From contig CM065378.1 of the NCBI GenBank assembly GCA_033060915.1, positions 53,477,501 to 53,541,500 on the forward strand: 64,000 bases of DNA. The letters run 5' to 3'. The stretch is from Euryodendron excelsum (lineage: Eukaryota; Streptophyta; Magnoliopsida; Ericales; Pentaphylacaceae). Position numbers and translations under genes: made by a program. Below the pieces are notes generated by a model. The model did no database searches, was not told the origin of the DNA, and was given only the letters and a program-made list of their open reading frames with translations. Shown in pieces: positions 1 to 11,430 of the stretch (positions are counted from its first letter, which is position 1; the number at the start of each line of letters is the position of its first letter).

Positions 1-540
1 AGAAAATTTAGTGAAAACGTATATAAATAATTTCATAAATAGTTAGTTGGAACTTAAGGAAAAAAAAAAACGTATAAAAATTAAGACTTCAAGTTTCTAC
101 AAAGTTTCTTCCTAGTTTTTCAGGAGTTTTCGTCAAATATTCCAAACATATCCTAATCGTTTTCAAGATTTTTTGATGCATTTTCTTCACTTTTTGGAAC
201 GTTTTTTTTATAATTTTAAAACGAGTTTCGTACTCATATTGAAAGCTTTCCTCTTTCAAATAGTTTCCCAACAATTATGCTTTTTCAAATACTTCTTTTT
301 ATTTTGTTTCTTATCGTTATGGTTTTTTTTTTTTTTTTTTGGGTGAGACTTAGCTTTGTGCGTCCAGCCTCTAAGTTTTTAGCAGGATTTCTTGCTTCCA
401 ATTTGTTTTAACTTTCATCGTTTGAAACAGAAACACTAATGCTCTGTTTGATTCTTGGATTTTTAGAAAAATAAAATTATTTGTACACATTATATTCTAT
501 GGATAACAAAACAAAAAAGTTAAAAAAAAAAAAAAAATTT

Positions 541-745
541 ACCCCTATATCTATTCGTTTTGTTCTCATCTTCCTCACCCAATCAAAAATAAAAGAAAAA
601 CTCTATTTTATTTTCCTATTTCATCCACAAATCTAAAATGCAAGCATATATCTATTCTTTTTCTTCTCATCTTCCTCGCCCAATCAAAAATAAAAGAAAA
701 ACTCTTATGTTATTTTCCTATTTTCATCCACAAACGCAAGCATAG
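541..745. repeat. Imperfect tandem duplication, period about 101 bp
   Basis: Two adjacent copies share the order TATATCTATTC, a CATCTTCCTC block, CCAATCAAAAATAAAAGAAA, a TATTTTCCTATTT block and CATCCACAAA. The second copy starts about 101 bp after the first. Differences are small indels and substitutions. Confidence 0.8.
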
Positions 746-771
746 TGCAAATTTGTTGTGATAGCAAACAC

Positions 772-816
772 TTCGAACTTCATTTTTTTTTTTTGGGTGC
801 TTAGCAGTTCGAACTT
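772..816 (-). mobile_element. Micro-retroposon: poly-T plus short stub flanked by a 9-bp repeat
   Basis: TTCGAACTT at 772-780 is repeated at 808-816. The 27 bp between are a poly-T run followed by GGGTGCTTAGCAG. On the minus strand this reads as a short 3' end followed by poly-A, as expected of a severely 5'-truncated retroposon. The tract near 323-350 has a similar poly-T then GGGTG order. Confidence 0.45.
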
Positions 817-2094
817 TGTGAATATCATTTACCTTTTTAAAACTAGACCAAATGGATTATCATTTACTATTTTCAAAAGCTCAATCAAATGATTCCAAAA
901 AAGAGAAATAATTCTATTTTTTTTATATATACAAAATAATGTGATAGTCACATTTTTTAAATTATGAGCTAACATGATGGATATCTTAGTTTGAAACAAA
1001 ATAATCACAAATGTCCACTTCATTTTGTATACAAATTTTTGTACAAACATTCTATTTGTATAGTATTACTCAAAATTATTTTCCTCCAACTGGCATTGAT
1101 TTTACTCCAATATCAACAGTGTGTGTGCGGGCTTGTACCAGTTGAATTGTCCTTGTTGCTATGCCTAAGAATTATAATTGTCTGAGAAGTTCTATACAAA
1201 AGAACTATTGAGAAATGATGTGACTGAGTTATGGCCTATTATTTAAAATAAAATATTATATTTATATTTACGAAAATATTACTGTCACATCATTCTAGTA
1301 AATGATTTTATATAAAAATCCTGTTAGAATATAATTTTTTTTATTCGATATTAATGATATTTAGTATTGTCATTGTGATATTTAGTATTGTCATGGAATA
1401 ATGACGTCTCAAAGAATAATAATATATAAAATTATTTTTGACAAAAAACTTTGTTGACATGGCAACAACACCATCCTATTATTTTCTCATACGTAGTAAT
1501 ATACAACTGCTTAAAATATTTGATAGTCGTATATTATTTGGACCAAACACGGATGTCTATTGACCAGGCAAGAGCGCCACCCTACTTTCGAAGCAATGCC
1601 CTGCAGCCCATGCCATTTCTCATCAGTAATCTGCCTCATGCTTATTTGTACAGGACCAAAGGTCGGGCACCTGTTGCCGGGTGTGCCGGCTGAAATGCTT
1701 CTTTGGATTACGGCTTATAGATAAATACATATATATTTTTACACAGAGAGAGAGCGAGAGAGAGAGAATTAATTGGATAAGACAAAATTGAATATGAAAT
1801 CTAACTTATTGGAGTGTTTTTTTTTTTTTTCACTGTCAAATAATTTTCAAGTTTCAAATGGCCAATAAATAACGGTATTCACAAAAGTTTCCATACTCCT
1901 TTTATTTATTTATTTAGTAGTATCTATCTTATCTTCAACCTGGGTTTTCTTTTTTTTTTTTTTGGCAAAGGACGAAAATGCCTCAATTCTGAGGAGCTCC
2001 ATTGTCTGGAATACAAGAAGCAGAAGACAATAACTAGAAATAGAGATGTCTCTCCCTATTTGAAGTCATTCATTTATGCCTTTACTTTTTTTTG

Positions 2095-2096
<2 letters not shown>

Positions 2097-2145
<49 letters not shown>
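2097..2145. repeat. 49-base G homopolymer
   Basis: An uninterrupted run of 49 G is followed by a G/C-only stretch to about 2161, set in AT-rich DNA. A run this long is rare in plant nuclear DNA. It may be a true mononucleotide repeat or a sequencing/assembly artefact, since G homopolymers are error-prone. Confidence 0.95.
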
Positions 2146-2151
<6 letters not shown>

Positions 2152-2164
2152 GGGGGCCGCGCGT

Positions 2165-4280
2165 GTAAACATCCTGCTCACTACTACTTGCATAATGTTT
2201 TATTCTTCATTATTACTGTCAGATGATATTTTTTAAAAAAGAAAAAAGGAGTCTCGAGTAGAACCGAGTCAACTGACTACAAAATGCATTTTATCAGGCT
2301 ACAATTTCGATTTGTCAATAAGATACTAATGTAACTACAGCACCATTTCATGCTTTCTTTTGAATTAATGCTTTCTATTATTCCTTTTAACTCCTCATTT
2401 CAATAGTAATAACAAATAACAGTAAAAGAAGAAGAAAAAGATGAGGGAGTTTTGCAAACCTAAAGATGAACACTTTCGTATGTATAACAAGCATTACTGG
2501 TATGTACAACAGGTGACCACTGATGTTAATCAGTAAGACATATACATTAATTGACTGACTAGGCCAATCGACTGTTTGAAAACTGTATGAAATACCCCAA
2601 AACCGTCTCACTGGACAGGGATCGATCATGAGCAATTTGGCTGCTCAGCCTTAGTTACCATTATAAATGTCACGACCAAAAGCAGGGGACACGACGCCAA
2701 GAAGAAAAAGGAAGAAGAGCTCATTTATACAAACGAGCACAGAACCGTACCTATGATTGGATAGACCCAGAACTAATGTGTTTGAAGCAGTGGAGAGACT
2801 TGCAAAACAATACACAAGATTTCCTTTCCAAGATGCGAACGAGGGAATGTTGCAGAAGGAGACAACGCACCAACACTTTGCACGAAACGAGGTCTGCATT
2901 CACAAAATGTACCAGATTGCTGAAAGGTCGCAACACACAAAACCCATGTTAGTCTACTGCCTCTGCTAATTTATGAGGAAACAAAAATTACCAAAACAGA
3001 ACACAGGTATCAAGAAAAAGTTAATATAAAGGAGAGATCACAATACACACACACACACAAATAATGGGAACACAGAGATCACTTCAAGCAGTTAAATTTC
3101 CAGGCAGCAAGAAATCAACATAAGGCGTAGGAAAGGTTAAGAGTACATGTTAGCTTAAATAAATAAATGAAAAACTAACAAACTAGCACTAAAACATGAT
3201 TTGAATGACTACATTGAAAGAAATACTTATCCACCAAGCAACCAAATAAATTGACAAACATTTTTTCTGTGTGTGTGTGTGTTTGGGGGGGGGGGCTGCT
3301 TAGTTAAGAGACCAGTCGGACATATTAGTTTCGGCTAATGTGCGCTGTATTGCTAATACACGACCTTATTGTTAGCCAGGATTACACATATTCTTAATAT
3401 ACTTCAGGTAATTGCATCAAAACAGGTCCAGCTACAGAGCCCCCCACCCCAGAAAAATGAAAAGAAAATAAGATAAAAGAAAAACGAAAGAGGTAACATT
3501 TTGCTGATATTACACATTATATTGTAGGGACTATGTTATAGCTACCTGAGGTCCTGAACATGAGAATTCGCATACCTCAGTCAAGTAGTCAGCTTTGCTT
3601 TTCTCATCTAAAACTCCCCGTTTATCGCTCTGACGATATAATGCACATTCTCATATTTACATATTTTTTGCTCACTATTTGAACAAGGTTGATGGACCAG
3701 AATTCATTAGTAAATCCCTAAGTTAGCACGAATACTTCAAGTAGCATTCTTTGAATCAAATAAAAAGTATAAGCAACCGTCTGAAAAAGCTCCAAGGAGG
3801 TCCAGCCCAAGTACACAGGAAGTATAAGCAAGAGAGCGCCTCTGCCCACCTAAAAACTAAACAATAGAAAAAGAGGAAAGAAAGAATTTCTTAAAAACAG
3901 GAGAAGAAGAGAGGAGGAACTGAACAACAGATGTTTTAGCTTTACCATAGACGTAGGAATCACCCAACCCTAAGCAAAGAAAAATAAGAGCCTAAAGCTC
4001 ACATGCTAATGAGCAATATAACAAAAAAATCATTTCAATTCTCTTCCACTCCATTGCACATATTGCACAGATTAAGGGAAAACCTCCTCTTTACTATACA
4101 GTAATTAGTCAAGAGTTTCTCCAAGCACCTACATAAGCTAAGAATCACAACTTCTAATGCAAACCTAGCAAACCTAACTGACATCTCAAGGGAAGATGAG
4201 GACCACTAACCCTCAGCATACTGTAGTAGGATGTCACTACAAACATCCCAGTCCAAGCAGCCTTCTACTTCAAAGCATCC
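2165..4280. other. Intergenic DNA, no gene recognised
   Basis: No coding exon could be assigned. The segment 2650-2965 is GC-richer with overlapping open frames on both strands. On the minus strand it shows an acceptor-like TCATAG at its upstream edge (near 2750), so it could be part of an untranslated or noncoding transcript, but nothing identifies it. An 11-base G run lies at 3285-3295 after a short GT microsatellite. Confidence 0.4.
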
Positions 4281-4284
4281 CCTC

Positions 4285-5160
4285 ACCACCAGGGAAAGCA
4301 CCACCCTTATGTGCTCAAGCCTTAAAAGTTCCAACCAAAACACTGGCAATTACAAGGCCAATGCACGCCACAAAGGTGCAAGTCCACACACTCCCAAGTA
4401 AAGCACTCAATGCAAGCAAACCTAGCAACACAAGCTAGCAAGCAACATGCCACAAGACACCTATGCAAGCTCAATACCGCTCGCAAGGCACAATGCCTAA
4501 TCAAGAAGACCATGGGGCCCCATATCAAGGCCCTAAGCACGCATAGCAAGACACAACCGATGTACAACTGAGAGCCACAAGGATAGTGCCATGCCACACT
4601 AGTGCCCACTGCCCACCAAACCATGTGGCATATTAGACAAGGCTGAACCCAAGGCGCATGTCCACACAATGCATACAATGTTGGCACACACCGATACCCC
4701 ACTCAATCCCTAACTATACACAATGCACAACATCACTAGTGAATAGCAGAAGCACATTTCGGAATCTCTGCCTTGATGGCATTGCCCAATGTTAGTCGCT
4801 CTGGCACTTGCCTCTGCCCATGAAGCATAAACTAATACAAGGACTACAACAACTAATGTTGAAGTCTACAGCCAGCTCCCAAGTTGTTGCCACCCTTAAG
4901 AGACTCTCTTAGAGCATACCCTCATTCATAGTACTAGGAGTTGTAAAGTCAATATAAGAACCACCCTTATAATAGCATACTGAGCTCTCTCCTCAATAAC
5001 AGGAGGAAACAACACCCCTTCTTGAGGGGTCATAACTCATAATTCCCTGACTCTATGAAAATTGAAAATTATGAAAATGCCACTATGGCCTCCAAGTTGT
5101 ATGATGCTCTTGAATGCCACCCTCCTAGCGCCCTCATGGCCCTGTTTGTCTATCACAAAT
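4285..5160. repeat. Long direct repeat, copy 1 (possible decayed LTR)
   Basis: This segment aligns end to end with 6955-7757 in the same orientation, with many substitutions and small indels. Shared landmarks in order include GGAAAGCACCA, a CAATGCAAGCAA block, CACAAGACACC, GCAAGCTCAATA, GAAGGCGCATGT, CATGAAGCATAA and CCTAGCGCCCT. Two similar-length direct repeats about 2.67 kb apart suggest an old non-autonomous LTR element with about 1.8 kb of internal DNA. I cannot place exact ends, a primer site or a target duplication. Confidence 0.6.
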
Positions 5161-6954
5161 GGCAATTTGTGACATTCTCCACCATTGCAATCATCAACAT
5201 CCTCATTGATGGTAAGCACAACGCAAAATTTAGCAGTGCATATACCCCAGCAAAGGTCACCCAGTCTCATATATTGAACTCAGCCAAGCAAATAATACAG
5301 GTTGTACCACATCAAACGAAACTCTAATTCATGCAAAGATTAGTAGACGGTTGCCTTGACCAAACTCATGCTCCTTTGAGCAACTGATATCCTCCCCAAG
5401 AGAACCTGAAGATATTGCCACTGCACTACTAAAACCAAAACACCAAGCTTACTTATGCCCAATGCCAAACCTAGATGCAGAGAACCTGGCAACACCCAAA
5501 CTCGAACCATGTTGCTCAGTCCGTCGGCAACATGTAGTTTTGCTCAACTCGAACCATGTCACACAGTCTGTCGGCAAAATGGAAAAAAACATGCTTACTT
5601 ACCCGCAAAGATGTCACGGTTATAGCTCCATGACACCCTCCACTTTGAGGGTTGATGTCCTCATCAACGAAGGACACCCTGTGCAACCCCTGCAACTCCT
5701 CAAATGTAGTAGTTGATGATAGGATAAGCAAAGTATCAATCTTCACCCCATGCATAAAGCACAGTAGTCACCACGACATCCCATGATTTCGTCCCACACT
5801 AGCTCCCAACTGATCAACGCTCCCATCGAATGCAAACACAAGTATTACCAAAGCAAATCCACCAAGGATCTCAGTCTTGACATAACTAAACCCATTACAT
5901 TGTCTGGCAACAGTGAATACACATCACCTAACTCTTATCTAGTCGGCAAGTACACCAAGGTGCCTCTGCATGCGGGGTCAAGACAAAAAAGGAACAGAAA
6001 TAATTTGTTATACCCCCACCAAATGTCAATACCCCAGTGCAAAAAGAAGCAAAACCTAAGAAGCCCAAGTTGCAAAGGTGCAACCCACGATGCAACCAAG
6101 CACCACACTAACAAGTTGATGATAATAAAAAATGAACCAGATAAGCAGAAAAGTACCCCAAGATGGAAATAACACAAGCTTTATGAAACGAATTAGTCGC
6201 AACACAATAACACAAGTCAGGCTGCCTACCATATGCCAACTCAAGGATCAAAAGAAGATATTTGCAAAACCCACAACATGAAGCAAGTCTCCCGCACTAA
6301 CTCACATTGTAGAAGCAACCACCAAAGCAACAATATAACACCAACATCAAACACATGCACAACAGGAAACAACCTAAACACAAGTAGCAAACTCCACCAC
6401 AAGGTGCCCACAATCCAGAACAAAGCTCACACCAAGTACACAAAGTAGAAGGCAGACAATCCATCTAGAACAAAAGCAATGCATACCACAATGCCACTAC
6501 CCACGCACAAACCTTGAGAACGGCACTACAACCACAACCCCAGCAGCAGACATGAGACAATGGACTTAATGTCCTTTAAAAGCCGAAGGCTGTTGAAGTG
6601 GCAACAACTCAGTGATAGGTTTGAAACAACAACCAATCCCTGAAAATGATAATACGTAGACAAGAAGTTGTAGCTCAAGCCACCAACCTGCAGGTCAAAG
6701 AATGGAGTAAAGTACCTCAGCCTGCACATGATGGCAACCAACAAGTCATAGAAGAACAACCCACGTGGGGGATGTCAGCCTCAAAGTGAAGAGAAACCCC
6801 CCATAGATGAGAGAAGCAATACCAATGAATCAAACACCCCACAGAAGCGTGCTTTCATACCAAACTTATGTCAGGCAACTGGAATGTGCTCAACCAGATT
6901 TATGCTAGTACAGCTAGCATGCAGACACACTACATCCGTTAGGCACTATACTCC
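5161..6954. other. Internal segment between the long direct repeats
   Basis: GC-richer DNA with no recognisable gag or pol motif. Near 5500-5590 a short phrase containing CTCGAACCATGT and AGTCTGTCGGCAA occurs twice. If the flanking repeats are LTRs, this is the internal region of a non-coding (LARD- or TRIM-like) element. Open frames here are short and shared by both strands, so none is called a gene. Confidence 0.35.
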
Positions 6955-7757
6955 ATGGAAAGCACCATCCTTGAATGCTCAAACCTTAAGGCTCCAACCC
7001 AAATGCAGGTAACTACAATGCCGATGCACACTACTAAAAGTGCAAGTCCGCACGCACCCAACAAGTAAAGCATTCAATGCAAGCAAGTCTAGCAACACAT
7101 GCTAGAAAGCAACGTGCCACAAGACACCCACGCAAGCTCAATATCGCTCGCAAGGCATGCCTAACAAAGATGACCACGGCGCCCCACATCAAGGCCATAA
7201 GCACACATAACAAGGCATAACCAATGTACAATTGCGAGCCACAAAGCAATGCTGCCCGCTAAACCATGCGGCATAGTAGACAAGGCCAAACCGAAGGCGC
7301 ATGTACACATAAGGCACATGATATGCCAGCTATATATGTCCCAAACTGCACACCCTACCTAGCAGATGCACATTTCAAAACCTCTACATCAAAGGCATTG
7401 CTTGATATTGGTCCCTCTGGTACCCGACACAGCCAATGAAGCATAAGCTAATATGAGGACTATAGTCTATAACTGATCCCCAAGTCATCACCACCCTTGC
7501 CGAGACTCAATGCATGCCCCCATATATGCACTAGGAGGTGGTAAAGTCAGTATCAGGACTCTCCCCTCCAATAGAATTATGAGTCATCTCTTAACTGATA
7601 GGACAAAATGTCACCTCTAGTTAAGGAGTCATAATTCATTATTCCCAAAATCCATGAAAATAGAAAATTACAAAAATGCAACCAGGGCCTCCAACTCGCA
7701 CCATGCTCATGAATGCTACTTGCCTAGCGCCCTTACAACCCCCTCACCTGTCACCAG
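6955..7757. repeat. Long direct repeat, copy 2 (possible decayed LTR)
   Basis: Partner of 4285-5160 in direct orientation. It ends in the same CCTAGCGCCCT block followed by CACCTGTCACC, where similarity to copy 1 stops. It is shorter than copy 1 through deletions, for example around the TGGCAT and GCACACC landmarks. The divergence looks substantial by eye, implying an old duplication. Confidence 0.6.
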
Positions 7758-8099
7758 TAGTGTCTTCCCACTACTAGAGCACGGTCGATGAGTTTGATGG
7801 TAGATTTTCACGTGGAGGGTGAGTTTGAAAAGAGTTTAAATGCCTCCTTTGTGGTGCCTCGATAGTATCAAGTCACAGAATACTTTTGTAGAAGGAACAC
7901 AAACCTTATATGTAGTGCTGGTAGCGAATGAGATGTTGAATTCTAGATTGAGGAGTGATGCCCTGGGGGTGATTTGTATGTTCAACACTGAGAAGGCGTA
8001 TGGATGAATTTGACACACTAATGGAGGTGAGATTGAAACAACAAAGAGAAGAACATACTAGCTTTGAAATAATCAACAAATACTATTTTGTAAATATAT

Positions 8100-8638
8100 G
8101 TTATAACCTAGGAAGCACGGACACTCCGTTTAGGATGCCATATCCATGTCGGATACATGTTAGACACACATACTCTTCGGACACACCGGGACACGTGTCA
8201 GATACGCCAATTGGCGTGTCCAATATTTTTATTAATATTTTTTCTAGTGGACACTTATCGGACACATTGGGGACACGCGTGTCCAACTATTGGATACATT
8301 TTGGGACATGCTGGAGTTAAAATGTTATTGTTAAAAGTATTAAATAAAGTCTAATTTATAAATTTCAAAACTTTAAAACACCAAATCATAAAACACTCAA
8401 ATTCAATTCTTCAAATCCTTAACTTGTTAGTAGTTGTATTATAATTGTGAACTTATTTAGTTATTTTTATCTTATTTTTGGTGATTTATGAATTTTATGT
8501 TCACATACATAACAAACAAAAAATGTATAAAAATATTTTTTTTGCCGTGTCCCTGCCGTATCCGTGTCCTCATTTTTTGAAAATGTTGTGTCCCGTATTC
8601 GTAACTGTGTCCATATCCGTGCTTCTTAGGTTATAACA
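8100..8638. mobile_element. TIR element rich in CCGTGTCC/GGACAC words, copy A
   Basis: The ends are inverted repeats of about 24 bp: AGGAAGCACGGACAC on the left and its near complement GTCCATATCCGTGCTTCTTA on the right, both extended outward by GTTATAACC/GGTTATAAC. Inside, the left third is packed with GGACAC/GTGTCC words, the middle is AT-rich, and the right end again carries CCGTGTCC, CCGTATCC and GTGTCCTC. No coding capacity is seen. A relative in opposite orientation lies at about 18320-18811. Size and structure suit a non-autonomous DNA transposon. No target duplication was found, so the superfamily is open. Confidence 0.7.
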
Positions 8639-10390
8639 AAAGAATTTTTAGTAAGCAAAATCAATGTTGTCATTGCTAAGAGATGGGAATTTTCCAAAGA
8701 GGAGTTACAAACTCTATGTTGTGGATATATCCACATATTGTTTGATTGTAAGTGTCGTCAACCATAAACAATAATTTTAAATAAAGTTCATATACTGTAA
8801 TAATAAAATTTGGAAATATGAATTGAATGTCTCGAATTTAAAAGTATACCAATTCTAATATTTGTTGGTCTAATGGTGATTAGCTACAACAAGACTAAGT
8901 GTCCTCTCACTCTATTTGTTTCCAACCTAAAATGAAAGGCAAACTCAACTGAAGGTCTTCAATTAACATAACAATAATTGCTACACATTTACATCAGTTT
9001 ATGCATGTTAACTTTATCTCCCAATTTGATTACTAATGCATATTAAGTCCCTAGAAAGAATATGAATAGAATGAAAAAAAAACATGCAGAGATATCAGAA
9101 ATGCTAGATTAAATAAGTGCTTTATGAATTAAAAATTGACATAAACGTATCCATTTTTATAATGGATTTCATTAACTTAGTAAAATTTCTTTTCAATTGC
9201 TTTGATGTAAGTGCTCTATGAATTAAAAATTGACATAAACCTATCCATTGTTATAATGGATTTCATTTATCTTAGTAAAATTTCTTTTCAATTGCTTTGA
9301 TGAATATTAGAGATTGATATTGAATGATGGAATTGTGGCAATGGATCAAATATTTTATGTAATTAATTGCATATTATTTATAATATAATTAAGAGCATGA
9401 TTGTAACTACTTAGCTGATGAAGACTAAACTTGATGCAGGAGCAACAAATGTGCAAGGGAAATTTAGGCGAGGAACTAGTTGATTCGTTCCAGCAGCTTT
9501 TTAATTTTTATGCTTCTTTATCAGCTATCAGGCTTTTATAATCTTTTACATAACAATGTGTTGGTCCTATGTTTTTTTACTTAAAACTTCAAGTCATAGT
9601 CATGAGAGTCACTTAAGTAGGGTTAGCTTTGTCTTTTCTTTCGTTAGGGCAACACTCGAGTTGGTAATTTAGCTATAAATAGGATTTAAATTTCTGGTTG
9701 TTGCATCTATTATCTTTCTCATTCAGAAATTCAATTTAAGAGCCATTCTTGGCATGTTTAGCCCTACAATCTCAATATTTTACTTCCCACTCAATTATTT
9801 TGCTATCTTTGCTATTTCTCTGAGATTATTGTAGATGAAATTCCGTCAAGGTGAATATTTGCACCTACTGCAACAATCAAATTGTCGTCTCAAAAGAACT
9901 CATATATTGATTTAATAGATGCAAAATAGAGTCATAGCCATATACTTTAAAACCCAATGGTTACTATATGTGCTTCATGTAACTTTTCAAGAAAATATTT
10001 AGACCACAATAGATATAATGAGTAACTTCTACACACAAATTAACACCAATTTAATGAGGAAACCTTTTAAATTCAAATATTAGAAATATGTAGGTAAATG
10101 GCTTTACCTTTGAATAGATAACAAAATTAATTCTTGAATTTTCCCTATTCCTCTAACATTGGATAACTTAACAATGAAAATCACATCATAATGCCTTCAA
10201 GTTCAAGGACGTTTTAAATTCAAGGTAGAAAAAGAACTTTAACGTCTAGGTTTTTTTATATGACAGCCTTTTATTCCTTCAATTTTTCTGAGACGTTGAA
10301 GATACATTACTTAGGACAACCATTTATTAAATAGAAAAGCTCTAAGTTACTTTACCACATTTTTCTTGATCATTCAGAAACTTGGCACCA
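8639..10390. other. AT-rich intergenic DNA, no gene recognised
   Basis: No gene, RNA or recognisable transposon protein was seen apart from the tandem duplication at 9115-9302. Short AT-rich open frames have no family features. Confidence 0.5.
9115..9302. repeat. Tandem duplication, 94-bp unit, two copies
   Basis: Copy 1 is 9115-9207 and copy 2 is 9209-9302. Both run from AAGTGCT through ATGAATTAAAAATTGACATA, a TATCCATT and TTATAATGGATTTCATT block and TAGTAAAATTTC to CAATTGCTTTGATG. They differ at only a few positions, so the duplication is fairly recent. Confidence 0.9.
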
Positions 10391-11430
10391 CAAACAACCT
10401 ATTATATATTCATGTGTCCAACTCTCCTTCAGATAGGCCACGCCACTTCCTTCTCAATGAGTCTGATGTTATGTGTCATCCTCATGAACCATTCAGATAT
10501 CTCCACAAGCTGTTCTCTGGGTTAAGCCTCGCCAACTGAGGACGACTAGTGCAACACATCATCCTTGAGCTTAGACAACAAGGGATCCTCGCCTGTAATC
10601 ATGCTCAAGGCACCTCCTCAGCTGAGCCGAGGGCATCTCTACCCAAGCACACTTCTCCTCTCATTGATGGCTCCCTGCTCGGAATATCTTGGTTTAGCCA
10701 TGGAGCCCCTCCATTGTGCATATTCCCCCTCGAGCCTCAACTTCTCCAGTACTTAGAAAAGGCCATACCACAAAACAGTTCAGCAGGTCCTATACTTTGG
10801 ATCACCTTCGACGATAGAGTTGAGGGTTTGTCAAAGTGGCTCACCCCACCCTCCTTAAGGGGCTGGTTTGTTGAACAGCCTCACAAAGAGAGAGAGAGAG
10901 ATCACTACTACATGACAAACCAGAAAAAGACAGAGCATTAATAACACTCAGCTACATCTATAACACCCAGGATAGAGATCCAACAACCTCTGCAGCCTCG
11001 AGCCAAATTGCCAACCACCTTTGAGGGATTCAATGCTACAAAGGTTACAATCTTTGCCTCCGGATTGTCGGACCAAGGAGGATGAGCCACCTGTCCTCAA
11101 GTATCCATCAAAGCACATAACACTGGTCATGGGTGAGCTTGGCCCGCCTATAAATAGCAAGTCTCTGCCTCCATGCACACAACCGATGAACTGGAGGACT
11201 TCACCTCTTGAACCAAGGTATTGTGCTCCACTGCCACTCTCTCTTTACCTAAGGCTTCAACATTCTCTCTCCTCCGACTGCATTGGTCCCCGCCATCTCC
11301 TCGCTTATCTCAACTTCCCTAAGCACTTTCCTTGCCCACACCCATCATCTTCTAAATTCAACCACAATTGGCCAAGTCTAGTTTCCAAACTAACAATCGA
11401 TCACTTCAGCTTCCCTCCATCAAAATGAAA
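10391..11430. other. GC-richer block with TATA box; possible solo LTR
   Basis: The block is clearly GC-richer than its flanks. It contains the promoter-like CCGCCTATAAATAGC at about 11146-11160, followed by a CT-rich stretch with CTTGAACCAAGGTATTGTG at about 11208-11226. That order resembles the U3-R part of a plant LTR on the plus strand. A plus-strand frame at 10549-10941 is open for 130 codons but has low-complexity content and no recognised domain. No partner LTR, ends or target duplication could be found. Confidence 0.3.

Larger units (their letters stand above)
1..2090. other. AT-rich intergenic DNA, no gene recognised
   Basis: No coding exon is recognised. The stretch is AT-rich with long poly-T runs (near 323-340, 784-794, 1817-1830, 1951-1964) and a GA microsatellite near 1746-1767. 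A tandem duplication lies at about 541-745. A short inverted repeat (GAAATGATGTGAC near 1212 against GTCACATCATTC near 1284) could be the core of a small foldback element. The GC-richer piece 1540-1695 has an open plus-strand frame with no family resemblance I can name. Confidence 0.6.

Noticed and set aside
1451..1693. Plus-strand frame with a GC-richer 3' half, possible exon
   Set aside because: No family resemblance, no clear splice sites that join to another frame; kept only as an unassigned segment.
2651..2969. Overlapping frames on both strands, possible small gene
   Set aside because: The two strands are equally open over the same bases and neither shows a recognisable motif; possibly part of a noncoding transcript.
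4196..4702. Overlapping plus (80 codons) and minus (126 codons) frames
   Set aside because: They overlap within a repeated segment (copy 1 of the direct repeat). The second copy breaks both frames, so neither is under coding constraint.
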